Shown: positions 20,025 to 28,963 of the stretch, piece by piece
Layout of the letters: every line of letters starts with the position of its first letter
How positions within the stretch are numbered: position 1 is the stretch's first letter
DNA from: Gynuella sp.
Lineage (GTDB): Bacteria; Pseudomonadota; Gammaproteobacteria; Pseudomonadales; Natronospirillaceae
Reading direction: 5' to 3'
Assembly (NCBI GenBank): GCA_028282465.1
Contig: JANQHX010000031.1
Span: 41,896 to 105,895 of the forward strand
DNA length: 64,000 bases
Notes under the pieces: model-generated
What the model saw: only the letters and a program-made list of their open reading frames with translations
Told to the model about the DNA's origin: nothing
The model's database searches: none
Made by a program: the position numbers and the translations under genes

Positions 20025-20132
20025 ATCATCGTTGCCCAATTAGTGTTCAATTTAGTTCTATTATAACTGACTCACTTCGTGCTTTCCGGTAAAATCCGCG
20101 CCTTTGTTAATATCCGCCCCCACAGGTCTGCA

Positions 20133-21641
20133 ATGCTTGAGCACTACGTTAAAAAGATCCTAACCGCCAAAGTTTATGGCGCCGCTGTTGAAACCCCGCT
20201 AGAAAAAGCCCCTACCATCAGTAAGCGCATGGACAATAACATTTTAATTAAACGCGAAGACCTGCAACCTGTATTCTCTTTTAAGCTTCGCGGTGCCTAC
20301 AACAAAATGGCCCATTTGACTGAAGAAGAAAAAGCCAAAGGGGTTGTTGCGGCTTCGGCGGGTAACCACGCTCAGGGCTTAGCTGAGTCAGCACGACTGA
20401 TGTCTGTAAAAGCAACCATTGTGATGCCTAAAACCACACCTGACATTAAAGTGGCATCAGTACGAGCCCGTGGCGGCAAAGTTGTGCTCCACGGCGATAC
20501 GTTTGACGAAGCGTTCGAACACTCCCAGAAGCTAGTTGAAGAAAAAGGCTTGGTGTATATCCACCCCTATGACGACCCAGAAATCATTGCGGGTCAGGGC
20601 ACGATAGCGAGAGAAATTCTGCATCAAGAAAGTGATATTGATGCCATGTTTATTCCAGTCGGCGGCGGAGGCTTGATAGCAGGAATCGCTGCCTATGTGA
20701 AATACCTGAGCCCAACTACCAAGGTCTATGGTGTCGAGTTTGAAGAGTCTGCATGCTTAGCGGCAGCAAAAGAAGCCGGCGATAGAGTTGTTTTATCTCA
20801 GGTAGGCATTTTTGCTGATGGCGTTGCTGTGGCCCAAATTGGAAAACACACTTGGGAAGTCTGCAAAGACCATGTCGACGATGTCATTACCGTAACTGCC
20901 GATGAAATATGTGCTGCTATCAAAGATATCTTTGATGACACCCGATCCATTGCCGAGCCTGCAGGTGCTGTGGGTCTTGCTGGTCTTAAAAAATATATTG
21001 AAGAGCACCAAGTTACTGGAAAAAAACTAGTGACCACCTGCTCAGGGGCCAACATGAATTTTGACCGCTTAAGATATGTTGCGGAAAGAGCTGAAATTGG
21101 TGAAAAGCGCGAAGCCATTTTGGCAGTTACCATTCCTGAAAGACCTGGAGCCTACCAGAAGTTCCTAAACGTAATTGGAAAGCGAATGGTGACAGAATTT
21201 AATTATCGTTATGACGATCCACAAAAAGCACAAATTTTCGTAGGCTTGAAAATCAGCAGTAGCTCAGAGAGACAGGAAATTGTAAATGCTTTAACAGAAA
21301 AAAATTATCCGGTAACAGATCTTACCGATAACGATATGGCTAAGTCTCACGTTCGACACATGGTGGGTGGCAGAGGCCATGGTGTTGAAAATGAAAAGAT
21401 ATTTCGTTTTGAATTCCCTGAACGCCCTGGTGCATTATTGAATTTTTTAAAAGTAGTTGGCGATCGTTGGAATATATCTATGTTTCACTACCGAAATCAT
21501 GGAGCAGCATACGGACGGGTATTAGCGGGTTTACAGGTACCAGATGTCGATAAGCCTGAGCTGCAAGAGTTTCTAAAAACCCTGGGTTACCCATACTGGG
21601 AAGAAAATGACAACCCAGTCTATGATTTATTTTTGTCTTAG
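20133..21641 (+). CDS. ilvA: Threonine ammonia-lyase, biosynthetic
   Basis: PLP-dependent enzyme converting threonine to 2-oxobutanoate, the first step to isoleucine. The start at ATG 20133 (MLEHYVKKILTAKVYG) matches homologues; an in-frame GTG at 20079 adds an unconserved leader. PLP lysine is Lys51 in FSFKLRGAYNK, and the glycine-rich phosphate loop is PVGGGGLIAG. Two C-terminal ACT-like regulatory domains (about residues 325-500, each with an ERPGA motif) indicate isoleucine feedback control, i.e. the biosynthetic form. Length 502 aa. Confidence 0.97.
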   Translation: MLEHYVKKILTAKVYGAAVETPLEKAPTISKRMDNNILIKREDLQPVFSFKLRGAYNKMAHLTEEEKAKGVVAASAGNHAQGLAESARLMSVKATIVMPKTTPDIKVASVRARGGKVVLHGDTFDEAFEHSQKLVEEKGLVYIHPYDDPEIIAGQGTIAREILHQESDIDAMFIPVGGGGLIAGIAAYVKYLSPTTKVYGVEFEESACLAAAKEAGDRVVLSQVGIFADGVAVAQIGKHTWEVCKDHVDDVITVTADEICAAIKDIFDDTRSIAEPAGAVGLAGLKKYIEEHQVTGKKLVTTCSGANMNFDRLRYVAERAEIGEKREAILAVTIPERPGAYQKFLNVIGKRMVTEFNYRYDDPQKAQIFVGLKISSSSERQEIVNALTEKNYPVTDLTDNDMAKSHVRHMVGGRGHGVENEKIFRFEFPERPGALLNFLKVVGDRWNISMFHYRNHGAAYGRVLAGLQVPDVDKPELQEFLKTLGYPYWEENDNPVYDLFLS

Positions 21642-21665
21642 TCCTTCTGGAGAGCTTTAAAAACC

Positions 21666-21896
21666 ATGACTGTTTTAAGATGGGTGACGTTTGCGATCAT
21701 GCTGGTGCTGGAGTTTGCTGCGTTAATGTCTGGGCTTTGGTTAAGCTTGATCGCCTGTATGTTTTTTTGCTTTGCTTTAATCATTCCACCCAAGCAACTG
21801 GAACCCATGCTGCCGGTTAAATACATGACCTTTTATACCGCCGGTCTAATTGTAGTGGTGTTTACATCGTTTCTAAATGTGGCATTGGTTTCTTAA
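21666..21896 (+). CDS. Small two-helix membrane protein
   Basis: A 76 aa hydrophobic protein starting 24 bp after ilvA. Two or three membrane segments are visible (about residues 7-38 and 52-74) joined by a short loop with IPPKQLEPML. No catalytic residues or known family recognised. Translation is plausible because codon use matches neighbours and a GGAG-type ribosome-binding site lies upstream. Confidence 0.6.
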   Translation: MTVLRWVTFAIMLVLEFAALMSGLWLSLIACMFFCFALIIPPKQLEPMLPVKYMTFYTAGLIVVVFTSFLNVALVS

Positions 21897-21939
21897 GCCA
21901 GAGCCTAAACAATGGTTTTAACCTGACTGAAAACCTTTG

Positions 21940-22650
21940 CTACAGTCCGCGCATTGCTTTAAATTTTTGTGCTTGGCGCCGAGACATTTCAATAGGTGAC
22001 ACGCCATTCACCGTTATTTCGAGACCATTATTTTCCAAAACTTCGATATTTCTAATAAACTCAAGATTAACAATAAAATGTCGATTAGCTCGAAAGAAAT
22101 GGCTCGCTGGTAAACGAGACTCAAGATAGCTCAGTGACCTTTTAATCATAGGTTTATTTCCATCAAAATAAATCCGGGTATAGTTACCAATTGATTCACA
22201 CAGACATATTTTTTTCACTGGGATAAACCAGCATTGGTCATTATCTTTAATAAAAATATGTTCATCCAAGCCAAGAGCACAATCGCTATCTTCTTCCACT
22301 TTAATCTTTGGTGTCACCCTAGAAATTGCAGACTCTAAACGCTTAGGATCAATCGGCTTCACTAGATAATCAATGGCACCCACATCGAAAGCCTTTAACG
22401 CAAATTCAGCATATGCAGTCGTGAAAATAACATGAGGAAAAAAGGTCAGGCTTTCCAATAGCTTAAAACCATCGCCCCCTGGCATATTAATATCAAGAAA
22501 AATACAATCTGGTTTTTCGTCTTCAATTAACGCTTGTGCATCCTCTATGCCCTTCGCTTCACCAATAATCTTAATCTGCGAGAAACTGGTCAGAAGATAA
22601 CGTAGTTCATCGCGAGCTAAACGCTCATCATCAATTATCAACACTTTCAT
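21940..22650 (-). CDS. LytTR-family response regulator (LytR/AlgR type)
   Basis: A 236 aa regulator. The receiver (1-120) has IIDDERLARDEL and phospho-acceptor Asp53 in IFLDINMPGGDG. A LytTR DNA-binding domain follows (about 130-236), with HFFRANRHFIVNLEFIR as its signature. It lies 9 bp downstream of its partner kinase on the same strand. LytTR regulators bind pairs of short direct repeats; no target is identified. A membrane acyltransferase gene is divergent from the kinase and could be regulated, but that is only by position. Confidence 0.92.
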   Translation of the reverse strand: MKVLIIDDERLARDELRYLLTSFSQIKIIGEAKGIEDAQALIEDEKPDCIFLDINMPGGDGFKLLESLTFFPHVIFTTAYAEFALKAFDVGAIDYLVKPIDPKRLESAISRVTPKIKVEEDSDCALGLDEHIFIKDNDQCWFIPVKKICLCESIGNYTRIYFDGNKPMIKRSLSYLESRLPASHFFRANRHFIVNLEFIRNIEVLENNGLEITVNGVSPIEMSRRQAQKFKAMRGL

Positions 22651-22659
22651 TATTCACGC

Positions 22660-24159
22660 CTAAGATTCAAGCTCAATGTAAGGGTGGCGAATGCAGGCAA
22701 TCACATGGCTGTCTTGTTCATATAAAGTCAAGTTTGCACTGTCTCCAAATATTAACGCGAGTCGCTCTCGAGTGTTACTCAGCCCTATGCCCTTCTCTCT
22801 AGATTTTTGAATACTACCGGTATTCATGACTTCAATCTGTAATTCATTATCTATTCGCTTTATTGAAATATAAGTAGTTATCTCGCCGTCTATCTTACGG
22901 CCATATTTAGCTGCGTTTTCTACCAACGCCTGCAAACAAAAAGGCGCTACTTGAGCTTTTTCTAGCTCTGCATCCAATTGCCAGTTTACTATCAGTGAAT
23001 GGTCAAAGCGCACGTTTTCAATATCAATAAACTGTTTAACCGCATTTATTTCTGTACCCAGCTCAATGGTATTAGAGTCGACTTGATACAGACTAAATCG
23101 CAAGAAATTAGAGAGGTAGGTCACCATATCTCGGGCAGCATGCTGGTCTTTTAAAATGAGTGCACGCAATGAATTTAAGGTATTAAATAAAAAGTGTGGA
23201 TTCAATTGTTGCTTTAAACCATGTAGCTTAGCCTGAGTAACCGCTTGTTCCAAAGCCAGCTGTTGTCGAATAGCAGTCTGCTTTATTTGCCAGACCAACC
23301 AAGTGTTGTATAAAAAAGACCAAATAAGTAAAAAACCAAAAATAACCGTAAAAATAATTACCGCAAGAGGTAACGGAGTTTGGGCGGCAATAGGTGTGAT
23401 GACTTGCCAAAGAATTAATAAATACAAAACCAGGAATGTACATAAAAAACAGAGTATGGCCCCTTGCCCAATCATCTTTAGCACATTATCTGTTTGCTTT
23501 ACCTGATATTTGAAGAAAGGGCGTAATATAAAATGACTGATCAGTAGTTTCACACTTCCTAATAAAATTGACCAACAAATCATGGTGGCTAGATCATGCT
23601 CAATATTTGAAGTAACCAGCGCACTAAATAGCCAATATAAGATGGCAATGCTCCAACCAAGAAGCTGAAGAATTGAATAAATACTCGGATGTTCATCTTC
23701 TGGCAAATTTCGACTTGCTTGTAACGTATAGATGACTGTCCAGATCGAGAGAAAACCTGCATATACAAATCCAAGAAACTGCATAAGCCGTTTGATATCT
23801 AAGACCTTATGAGCACCTAACCCATGTAGCAGCCCATACTCAACAATGGCCATTAATAGGGAGATACCAAGAATAATGGGAATCATCGAAGAGGCTCGAA
23901 TCACTAATGATGTTTGCAATTGCCTCCATTTGCGTAAAATAGGACTTATAACAAAAAAGCAAATACCCATTAGTATGGATATCCTACAAAGTAGTCTAAC
24001 CATGTAAGTGCCAAGTAACGCAGCTTGCACATCATAGACATTAGCGAGAATTATCAAATAGCAGGCTAAGACTAAGAATGGAATACTATGTTTTGAAGCA
24101 AGTTGGGGTAGCGAGTTCATAAATTCTATCGGTTTAAATAGTATTGAGTAATATCTCAT
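22660..24159 (-). CDS. LytS/YpdA-type membrane histidine kinase
   Basis: A 499 aa kinase. The first ~300 residues hold seven or eight membrane segments with no separate sensor domain. They are followed by the His-kinase family motif LKQQLNPHFLFNTLNSL (phospho-acceptor His near 320) and a GHKL ATPase with NAAKYG and GIGLSNTRERL. This arrangement is typical of LytS/AlgZ-like kinases partnered with LytTR regulators. An alternative start 13 codons in (MNSLPQL) is possible. Confidence 0.88.
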   Translation of the reverse strand: MRYYSILFKPIEFMNSLPQLASKHSIPFLVLACYLIILANVYDVQAALLGTYMVRLLCRISILMGICFFVISPILRKWRQLQTSLVIRASSMIPIILGISLLMAIVEYGLLHGLGAHKVLDIKRLMQFLGFVYAGFLSIWTVIYTLQASRNLPEDEHPSIYSILQLLGWSIAILYWLFSALVTSNIEHDLATMICWSILLGSVKLLISHFILRPFFKYQVKQTDNVLKMIGQGAILCFLCTFLVLYLLILWQVITPIAAQTPLPLAVIIFTVIFGFLLIWSFLYNTWLVWQIKQTAIRQQLALEQAVTQAKLHGLKQQLNPHFLFNTLNSLRALILKDQHAARDMVTYLSNFLRFSLYQVDSNTIELGTEINAVKQFIDIENVRFDHSLIVNWQLDAELEKAQVAPFCLQALVENAAKYGRKIDGEITTYISIKRIDNELQIEVMNTGSIQKSREKGIGLSNTRERLALIFGDSANLTLYEQDSHVIACIRHPYIELES

Positions 24160-24326
24160 AAGCTGCGTGTAGGCATTTTAATGTGTTCACTTAATAATGA
24201 CCGTTGATCCGCATTATTTTCCATCCAGCATCCATTCTAACCACTGGTGTACTTTTCAACCGGATGACAAAGATTTTTTTTATGATAAGTGTAGTTTTAA
24301 TCGCTTTAAAGGAATGAGGAAACACT

Positions 24327-25547
24327 ATGACCCCTTCTTCAAGGTTACATTATATGGATGGTATTCGAGCCCTTGCCATGATGGCGGGTGTGCTATTGCA
24401 CTGCTTGTATACTTACGGTGAAACCTATCGACATCTGGTTCCGGGCGGCGGCCCTGATGGTTTACATTTCATCGATTCATTAACTGTGTTTCTGCATAGC
24501 TTTCGAATGCAACTGTTCTTTTTGGTATCAGGATTCTTCGCCTGTCTGCTAGTTCAAAAACGGGGATTAATGGGTTTTTTAAAGAACAGAAGCCTTCGCA
24601 TACTACTGCCATTCATGATTTTCTTACCCATAGTCATGATAGTTCTGGTTTTAATCATTTCTTATCATATTACTGAGGTTGAATACCAAAGCCTGTTTAC
24701 CCAATTAGCCGCACAGATATATGAAGCTCAACAAGTAGGCATAGAGCATCCATACGATTTAGGCCCCAGGTCGGCACATTTATGGTTTTTATATTACTTA
24801 TTATTTTTTGGAATTTGTACGCTGGTATTAGCCAAGTTTTCTATTCCAGCTATCAACCAAATAATAGGAAAACTTCTTAACTCAACAATCGGACTGTGGC
24901 TAGTGATTCCAGCGCTCTCCATTCCCGGATACTTCTTAGCCATTGGATACACCGGATACCTACCAGCCCCGGACTCGCTCACTCCACAATTTTGGCCGTT
25001 CGCATTGTATGGTGTTTACTATTTATTAGGGTGGTTTCTATTTCAGAATATGCACGTCATCGACAAGATGGGTATAGGTATCTGGTGGAAGACAACTGCC
25101 GCGGTTGTACTCTATTTACTGTTGTTGCAATCTTTGCCAACGATCAACATAGAGGAACTCAATACCGGCAACCTGATTAGCCTTAAACCGTCATTTAGTG
25201 ACAGCATTATCATCGCAGTAGTGGAAGCCTACCTTGCATTTTACTTAGTGAGTATTTGTTTGTACCTGGGGAAAAAATGCTTATCCCAAGCCAGTACCCA
25301 AATGAGATATATCTCTGATGCTTCTTACTGGGTCTATATTGTTCACTTACCTATTGCGGTTTTTATGCAGGTCATGCTAATTGAAGTACAAATATCTATT
25401 TGGATTAAAATGGCAGCTGTACTACTGGTAACATTAAGCCTTTCTTTTTTAAGTTATCAATTATTGGTACGTCACACACCCATTGGCTGGATGCTCAATG
25501 GCAGGAAGAAAAAAGCCAAATCTGAAACAGTACAATACAGCTCGTGA
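24327..25547 (+). CDS. Membrane acyltransferase 3 family protein
   Basis: A 406 aa polytopic protein with about ten membrane segments. It begins RLHYMDGIRALAMMAGVLLH, the acyltransferase-3 signature with catalytic His40 region (H-C-L-Y), followed by RMQLFFLVSGFFA. Such proteins transfer acetyl or succinyl groups to glucans, O-antigen or other envelope glycans. OpgC/MdoC is the closest functional type by appearance. The acceptor is not known. A GGAATGAGG ribosome-binding region precedes the ATG. Confidence 0.85.
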   Translation: MTPSSRLHYMDGIRALAMMAGVLLHCLYTYGETYRHLVPGGGPDGLHFIDSLTVFLHSFRMQLFFLVSGFFACLLVQKRGLMGFLKNRSLRILLPFMIFLPIVMIVLVLIISYHITEVEYQSLFTQLAAQIYEAQQVGIEHPYDLGPRSAHLWFLYYLLFFGICTLVLAKFSIPAINQIIGKLLNSTIGLWLVIPALSIPGYFLAIGYTGYLPAPDSLTPQFWPFALYGVYYLLGWFLFQNMHVIDKMGIGIWWKTTAAVVLYLLLLQSLPTINIEELNTGNLISLKPSFSDSIIIAVVEAYLAFYLVSICLYLGKKCLSQASTQMRYISDASYWVYIVHLPIAVFMQVMLIEVQISIWIKMAAVLLVTLSLSFLSYQLLVRHTPIGWMLNGRKKKAKSETVQYSS

Positions 25548-25553
25548 AGGCCA

Positions 25554-25575
25554 TGGCCTACATTCAGGTAGGCCA
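25554..25575. terminator. Hairpin between convergent genes
   Basis: Perfect 8-bp stem TGGCCTAC (25554-25561) with GTAGGCCA (25568-25575) and a 6-nt loop, located between the convergent acyltransferase and DUF457 genes. No U-tract on either strand, so termination is only suggested by position. Confidence 0.4.
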
Positions 25576-25594
25576 CTTCTAGCTAAGTGATGAT

Positions 25595-26599
25595 TTACTT
25601 CTGGGGTAGCGGTGTCCAGATTCTATCCCAAATCCAACCAAGTCTACTAAAGTCTCTGGGGGTTTCTAGCTGCACATCTTCGGTAGGAACAATGGTTGAA
25701 TCTTGAACCTCTGCCACTTTAAAAGAAAAGACATAATTTGGCTCGGAACCCATCCTTAAATCAGTCATGGCAATATCGTCATCAATCTGCGAAAAAGCGA
25801 AATAGCCTCTAGTAAAGTGCTCTAATTTTGTCACCGGCGGATGCTCTTCAATACCAGCGCTTAATTCTAAGTTCCTCGGGTAAAAATCTACATATAGAGG
25901 TGCATCACCATCTAATAAAGAATAGTAGGATTCAAAATATTGATCGTCTTGAATTCCGATGACTCGCCACAGCAAGGTATTAAATGGTCCTGGCGATGAC
26001 ACCACTTGCGAATACGCAATACCTTGGCTTTGTAATTTTTCTTTTACTCTATGATCCACTATTTGAAACGCAACTATTGCCCAAATAAGATATGCCGAGC
26101 TCATTACTAACCCGATACTGTTAATCCTATGGCCTATCAAATTCGTTCGCTTAACCACGAGAGCCGCGATGCACCCAATCAAAATAGGTAAAGTAAAGAA
26201 GGGATCAATAATAAAAAATACGGGTAAGGCCAAAGGTGTTTTATCAAATGGCCAAAGGATCTGTGTTCCATAAATAGTCATCAGATCCAACAACACACTA
26301 CCTTGCAATATAACAAAGGTGAGTACCAACCACTTTAAATAGTATTTCTTGGTTGTTGGATGAATAACAGTGATGAGCCAAGCCAATATGGGTGATAACA
26401 GCGCTAATACAAAAATGGAATGACTAAAACCCCGGTGATAAACGAAGTCATTGACCGGGCTACCCATTGGAAGAAACACATCTAGATCTGGGAGAGTACC
26501 AATAATAGCCCCCCAAGCCATTGCTTTTCGACCTACCTCTTTGCCAAGAATTTTCTCGGCACAGGCCGCCCCAAAGGTGAGTTGTGTTAATGAATCCAT
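25595..26599 (-). CDS. YdjM/DUF457-type membrane metal-dependent hydrolase
   Basis: A 334 aa membrane protein with an N-terminal DUF457 domain: MDSLTQLTFGAACAEKILG, then GTLPDLDVF and HRGFSHSI, giving Asp and His clusters that resemble a metal site. About four membrane segments follow, then a soluble C-terminal region of roughly 130 residues. E. coli YdjM is LexA-regulated, but no SOS box is evident here. The biochemical function of the family is unproven. Confidence 0.82.
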   Translation of the reverse strand: MDSLTQLTFGAACAEKILGKEVGRKAMAWGAIIGTLPDLDVFLPMGSPVNDFVYHRGFSHSIFVLALLSPILAWLITVIHPTTKKYYLKWLVLTFVILQGSVLLDLMTIYGTQILWPFDKTPLALPVFFIIDPFFTLPILIGCIAALVVKRTNLIGHRINSIGLVMSSAYLIWAIVAFQIVDHRVKEKLQSQGIAYSQVVSSPGPFNTLLWRVIGIQDDQYFESYYSLLDGDAPLYVDFYPRNLELSAGIEEHPPVTKLEHFTRGYFAFSQIDDDIAMTDLRMGSEPNYVFSFKVAEVQDSTIVPTEDVQLETPRDFSRLGWIWDRIWTPLPQK

Positions 26600-26718
26600 T
26601 GATCATCCAAATGTTGAAAGTAATACCAATTAACGTCGCCGTTTATGGCGACCAAATACTGTTAGACGTTTGAACTAAGTGCAAAAACTCAGATGCTAAC
26701 CATCTAATCAACTAGCGT

Positions 26719-26979
26719 TTACGCGTCTTCACCTGATTCTGGATCACTGCTCTCACTAACACGACGGACGCCAAAAGTAACCGTAGGAGGAATACCCATA
26801 CCCAAGTCGATATCCGCTACCCGGTAATTACAGCCACTTTCTTTTAACAGTGCATTTACCTTTTCTTGTTTTTCAACAGCTTTAATAATGGTGTTGGCTA
26901 TGACTTCGTCACTGCTAAAGGAAGTGACCGACTCATTGACTTTATCTGTTAGTTCTTTGGCTTTGTCTAGTAGGCCCAT
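26719..26979 (-). CDS. Small conserved hypothetical protein
   Basis: An 86 aa soluble protein from ATG 26979 (MGLLDKAKELTDKVNESV); an upstream in-frame ATG at 26991 would add four residues. The N-terminal half is an amphipathic helix of the kind seen in small membrane-associated or phage-shock-like proteins. The C-terminal half is predicted to form strands (NYRVADIDLGMGIPPTVTFGVRRV) and ends in an acidic tail. No family recognised. It stands alone between DUF457 and ung. Confidence 0.6.
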   Translation of the reverse strand: MGLLDKAKELTDKVNESVTSFSSDEVIANTIIKAVEKQEKVNALLKESGCNYRVADIDLGMGIPPTVTFGVRRVSESSDPESGEDA

Positions 26980-27136
26980 TTGCGCTTCCAAATTTGTTGG
27001 GATTTATTATCTAGGAGCTTATTGATTTGATGGTTTTTGTTCAATACGGGTTTAGGGTTTGTCTAAATTTTTAATATCTTTATTAATCCAGGGTTCGTTT
27101 TATTTGGCTCTTACTTCTTAGCACAAAAACAAAACC

Positions 27137-27823
27137 CTACCCCGGCAGCTGCCATTCAACCCCACCTCTTCCAATACTTTCCAACCAAGCATTGGCCTGG
27201 GAAAAATGCTTGCAACCAAAAAAACCACGATGGGCAGATAGGGGAGACGGGTGCGGCGCTTTTAATACCAAATGTTTAGTTGGATCAATGACTCGACCTT
27301 TTTTCTGAGCATAGCTACCCCATAACATGAATACTGTGGGCGGTGCTAATTCATTTACAGTTTCCACTACGCGGTCTGTAAACAGTTCCCAACCTTTTCC
27401 TTGGTGAGAGTTCGCCATGGATTGCTGCACAGTTAATACTGCATTTAATAACAGTACTCCCTGCTGCGCCCAGTGAGTTAAGTTGCCATGGTTAGGAATT
27501 TGAAAGCCTATATCTGTAGCCAATTCTTTGTACATGTTTACTAACGATGGTGGCGTTTTAATGCCTGGACGAACTGAAAAGCTTAAACCGTGTGCTTGGT
27601 TCGGGCCGTGGTATGGGTCTTGGCCCAAGATCACTATTTTTACTTTATCAAAAGGTGTGTAGGCGAAAGCATTAAAAATGTCTTCACCCTTTGGGTAGAT
27701 TACTTTACCCGCTTGTTTTTCTTGCAACAAAAACTGTTTAAGTTGTTGCATGTGGGGCTTTGAAAATTCGTCTATTAGTTTTTCTTTCCAACTGGGCTCA
27801 AGACGAATGCTGTCAGTATTCAT
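27137..27823 (-). CDS. ung: Uracil-DNA glycosylase
   Basis: Family-1 UDG that removes uracil from DNA. Length 228 aa. The water-activating Asp69 lies in the signature [20 protein letters not shown]. Downstream are the LLNAVLTV uracil pocket and the His of the leucine loop [15 protein letters not shown]. All active-site parts are intact. It lies 12 bp downstream of the acuI-like gene and may be co-transcribed. Confidence 0.98.
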   Translation of the reverse strand: MNTDSIRLEPSWKEKLIDEFSKPHMQQLKQFLLQEKQAGKVIYPKGEDIFNAFAYTPFDKVKIVILGQDPYHGPNQAHGLSFSVRPGIKTPPSLVNMYKELATDIGFQIPNHGNLTHWAQQGVLLLNAVLTVQQSMANSHQGKGWELFTDRVVETVNELAPPTVFMLWGSYAQKKGRVIDPTKHLVLKAPHPSPLSAHRGFFGCKHFSQANAWLESIGRGGVEWQLPG

Positions 27824-27835
27824 TTATATCCTTAA

Positions 27836-28837
27836 TTATTTTGATTGGCTGCTTACGTCTACAACCACTCTTTTAAAACTCTTGCCTTGTAGCATGTTGT
27901 CAATTTCTTCAGGAAGTTGTTCTAATCCAACCACTCTTACCATGCCCGGCAGGTTATTGATGTTCCATAGACTGTTTAGCTTACCCAATACTCGACGTCG
28001 GTCAGCGGTTGTCGCATCTGCACTGGCAACACCAAGTAATTGCACACCACGTAATATAAAAGGAAAAATATCAACAGGTAACGATGTGCCTGTAATCATT
28101 CCGCAGGCGGTTACCGATGCGCCAAACTGCAAGCCTTTAATTATGTTGACTAAGGTTTCGCCACCTACTGTATCTACTGCCCCGGCCCACCTCTGCTCAA
28201 GAAGTGCTTTGTGACTATGCTCTGCTAATTCTTCTCTGGATAAAATCGTTTCAGCACCGATTTCATGAAGCCAGGTTTCAGCTTCGGGTTTACCAGATAC
28301 TGCATGCACTTCGAAACCCAATTGAGCCAGTAATGCCAAGGCGATGCTACCAACTCCACCTGAAGCACCAGTGACCACTACCGGACCGGCTTCTGGATCT
28401 AAGCCATTCAAACTTAGCTTTTCAACACAATAGCCCGCGGTAATTCCTGCTGTACCCAGCATCATGGCCTGTTGTTGCGTCATGCCTTTGGGTAACGGCA
28501 CAGGCCAAGCCGCTGGCACCGAAATGTACTCGCTGAAGCCACCATAAGTATTCATGCCAAGGTCAAATCCAACCACAATGACTTGATCTCCTGGGTTGAA
28601 GCGACCACTACTGTCTGAAACCACCACGCCTGCGGCATCAATGCCTGGAATGTGAGGATATTGCTTAGTGATGCCTTTATGTCCAGATGCAGAAAGCGCA
28701 TCTTTGTAATTGAGGGAGGAATAGCTAACTTTGATCATGACTTCGTGATCAGGTAGATCGCCAAAATCTCTTTCAATAACTCTCTGTGAAAACTTACCCT
28801 CTGACTCGTAGGCCTCAAGTGCCCTAAAACGCCCCAT
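27836..28837 (-). CDS. acuI: AcuI/YhdH-type zinc-independent MDR oxidoreductase
   Basis: A 333 aa NADPH-dependent medium-chain reductase of the YhdH/AcuI group, whose known members reduce acrylyl-CoA to propionyl-CoA. Visible motifs: SYSSLNYKDALSASG at about 40, PGIDAAGVV, the cofactor-binding VVTGASGGVGSIA near 153, and GRFNPGDQVIVVG. The zinc-ligand residues of alcohol dehydrogenases are absent, as in this group. In marine bacteria AcuI detoxifies acrylate from DMSP, but no DMSP genes are adjacent. The specific substrate is inferred. Confidence 0.88.
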   Translation of the reverse strand: MGRFRALEAYESEGKFSQRVIERDFGDLPDHEVMIKVSYSSLNYKDALSASGHKGITKQYPHIPGIDAAGVVVSDSSGRFNPGDQVIVVGFDLGMNTYGGFSEYISVPAAWPVPLPKGMTQQQAMMLGTAGITAGYCVEKLSLNGLDPEAGPVVVTGASGGVGSIALALLAQLGFEVHAVSGKPEAETWLHEIGAETILSREELAEHSHKALLEQRWAGAVDTVGGETLVNIIKGLQFGASVTACGMITGTSLPVDIFPFILRGVQLLGVASADATTADRRRVLGKLNSLWNINNLPGMVRVVGLEQLPEEIDNMLQGKSFKRVVVDVSSQSK

Positions 28838-28963
28838 GGAATTCCCCTGTGCAGAAAGATTTTGCGGCTAGGGTACCTTACCCATGTCAGTGTCTCCACT
28901 GGAAAAACAACATTCGTAAGCTAGCCTGCTAACCTGATATGAATACCCTTCTTGGAGCCGGTC

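Noticed and set aside
27750..28214. Plus-strand open frame opposite acuI and ung
   Set aside because: Both minus-strand genes have clear enzyme motifs across this span; the opposite translation shows no family pattern.
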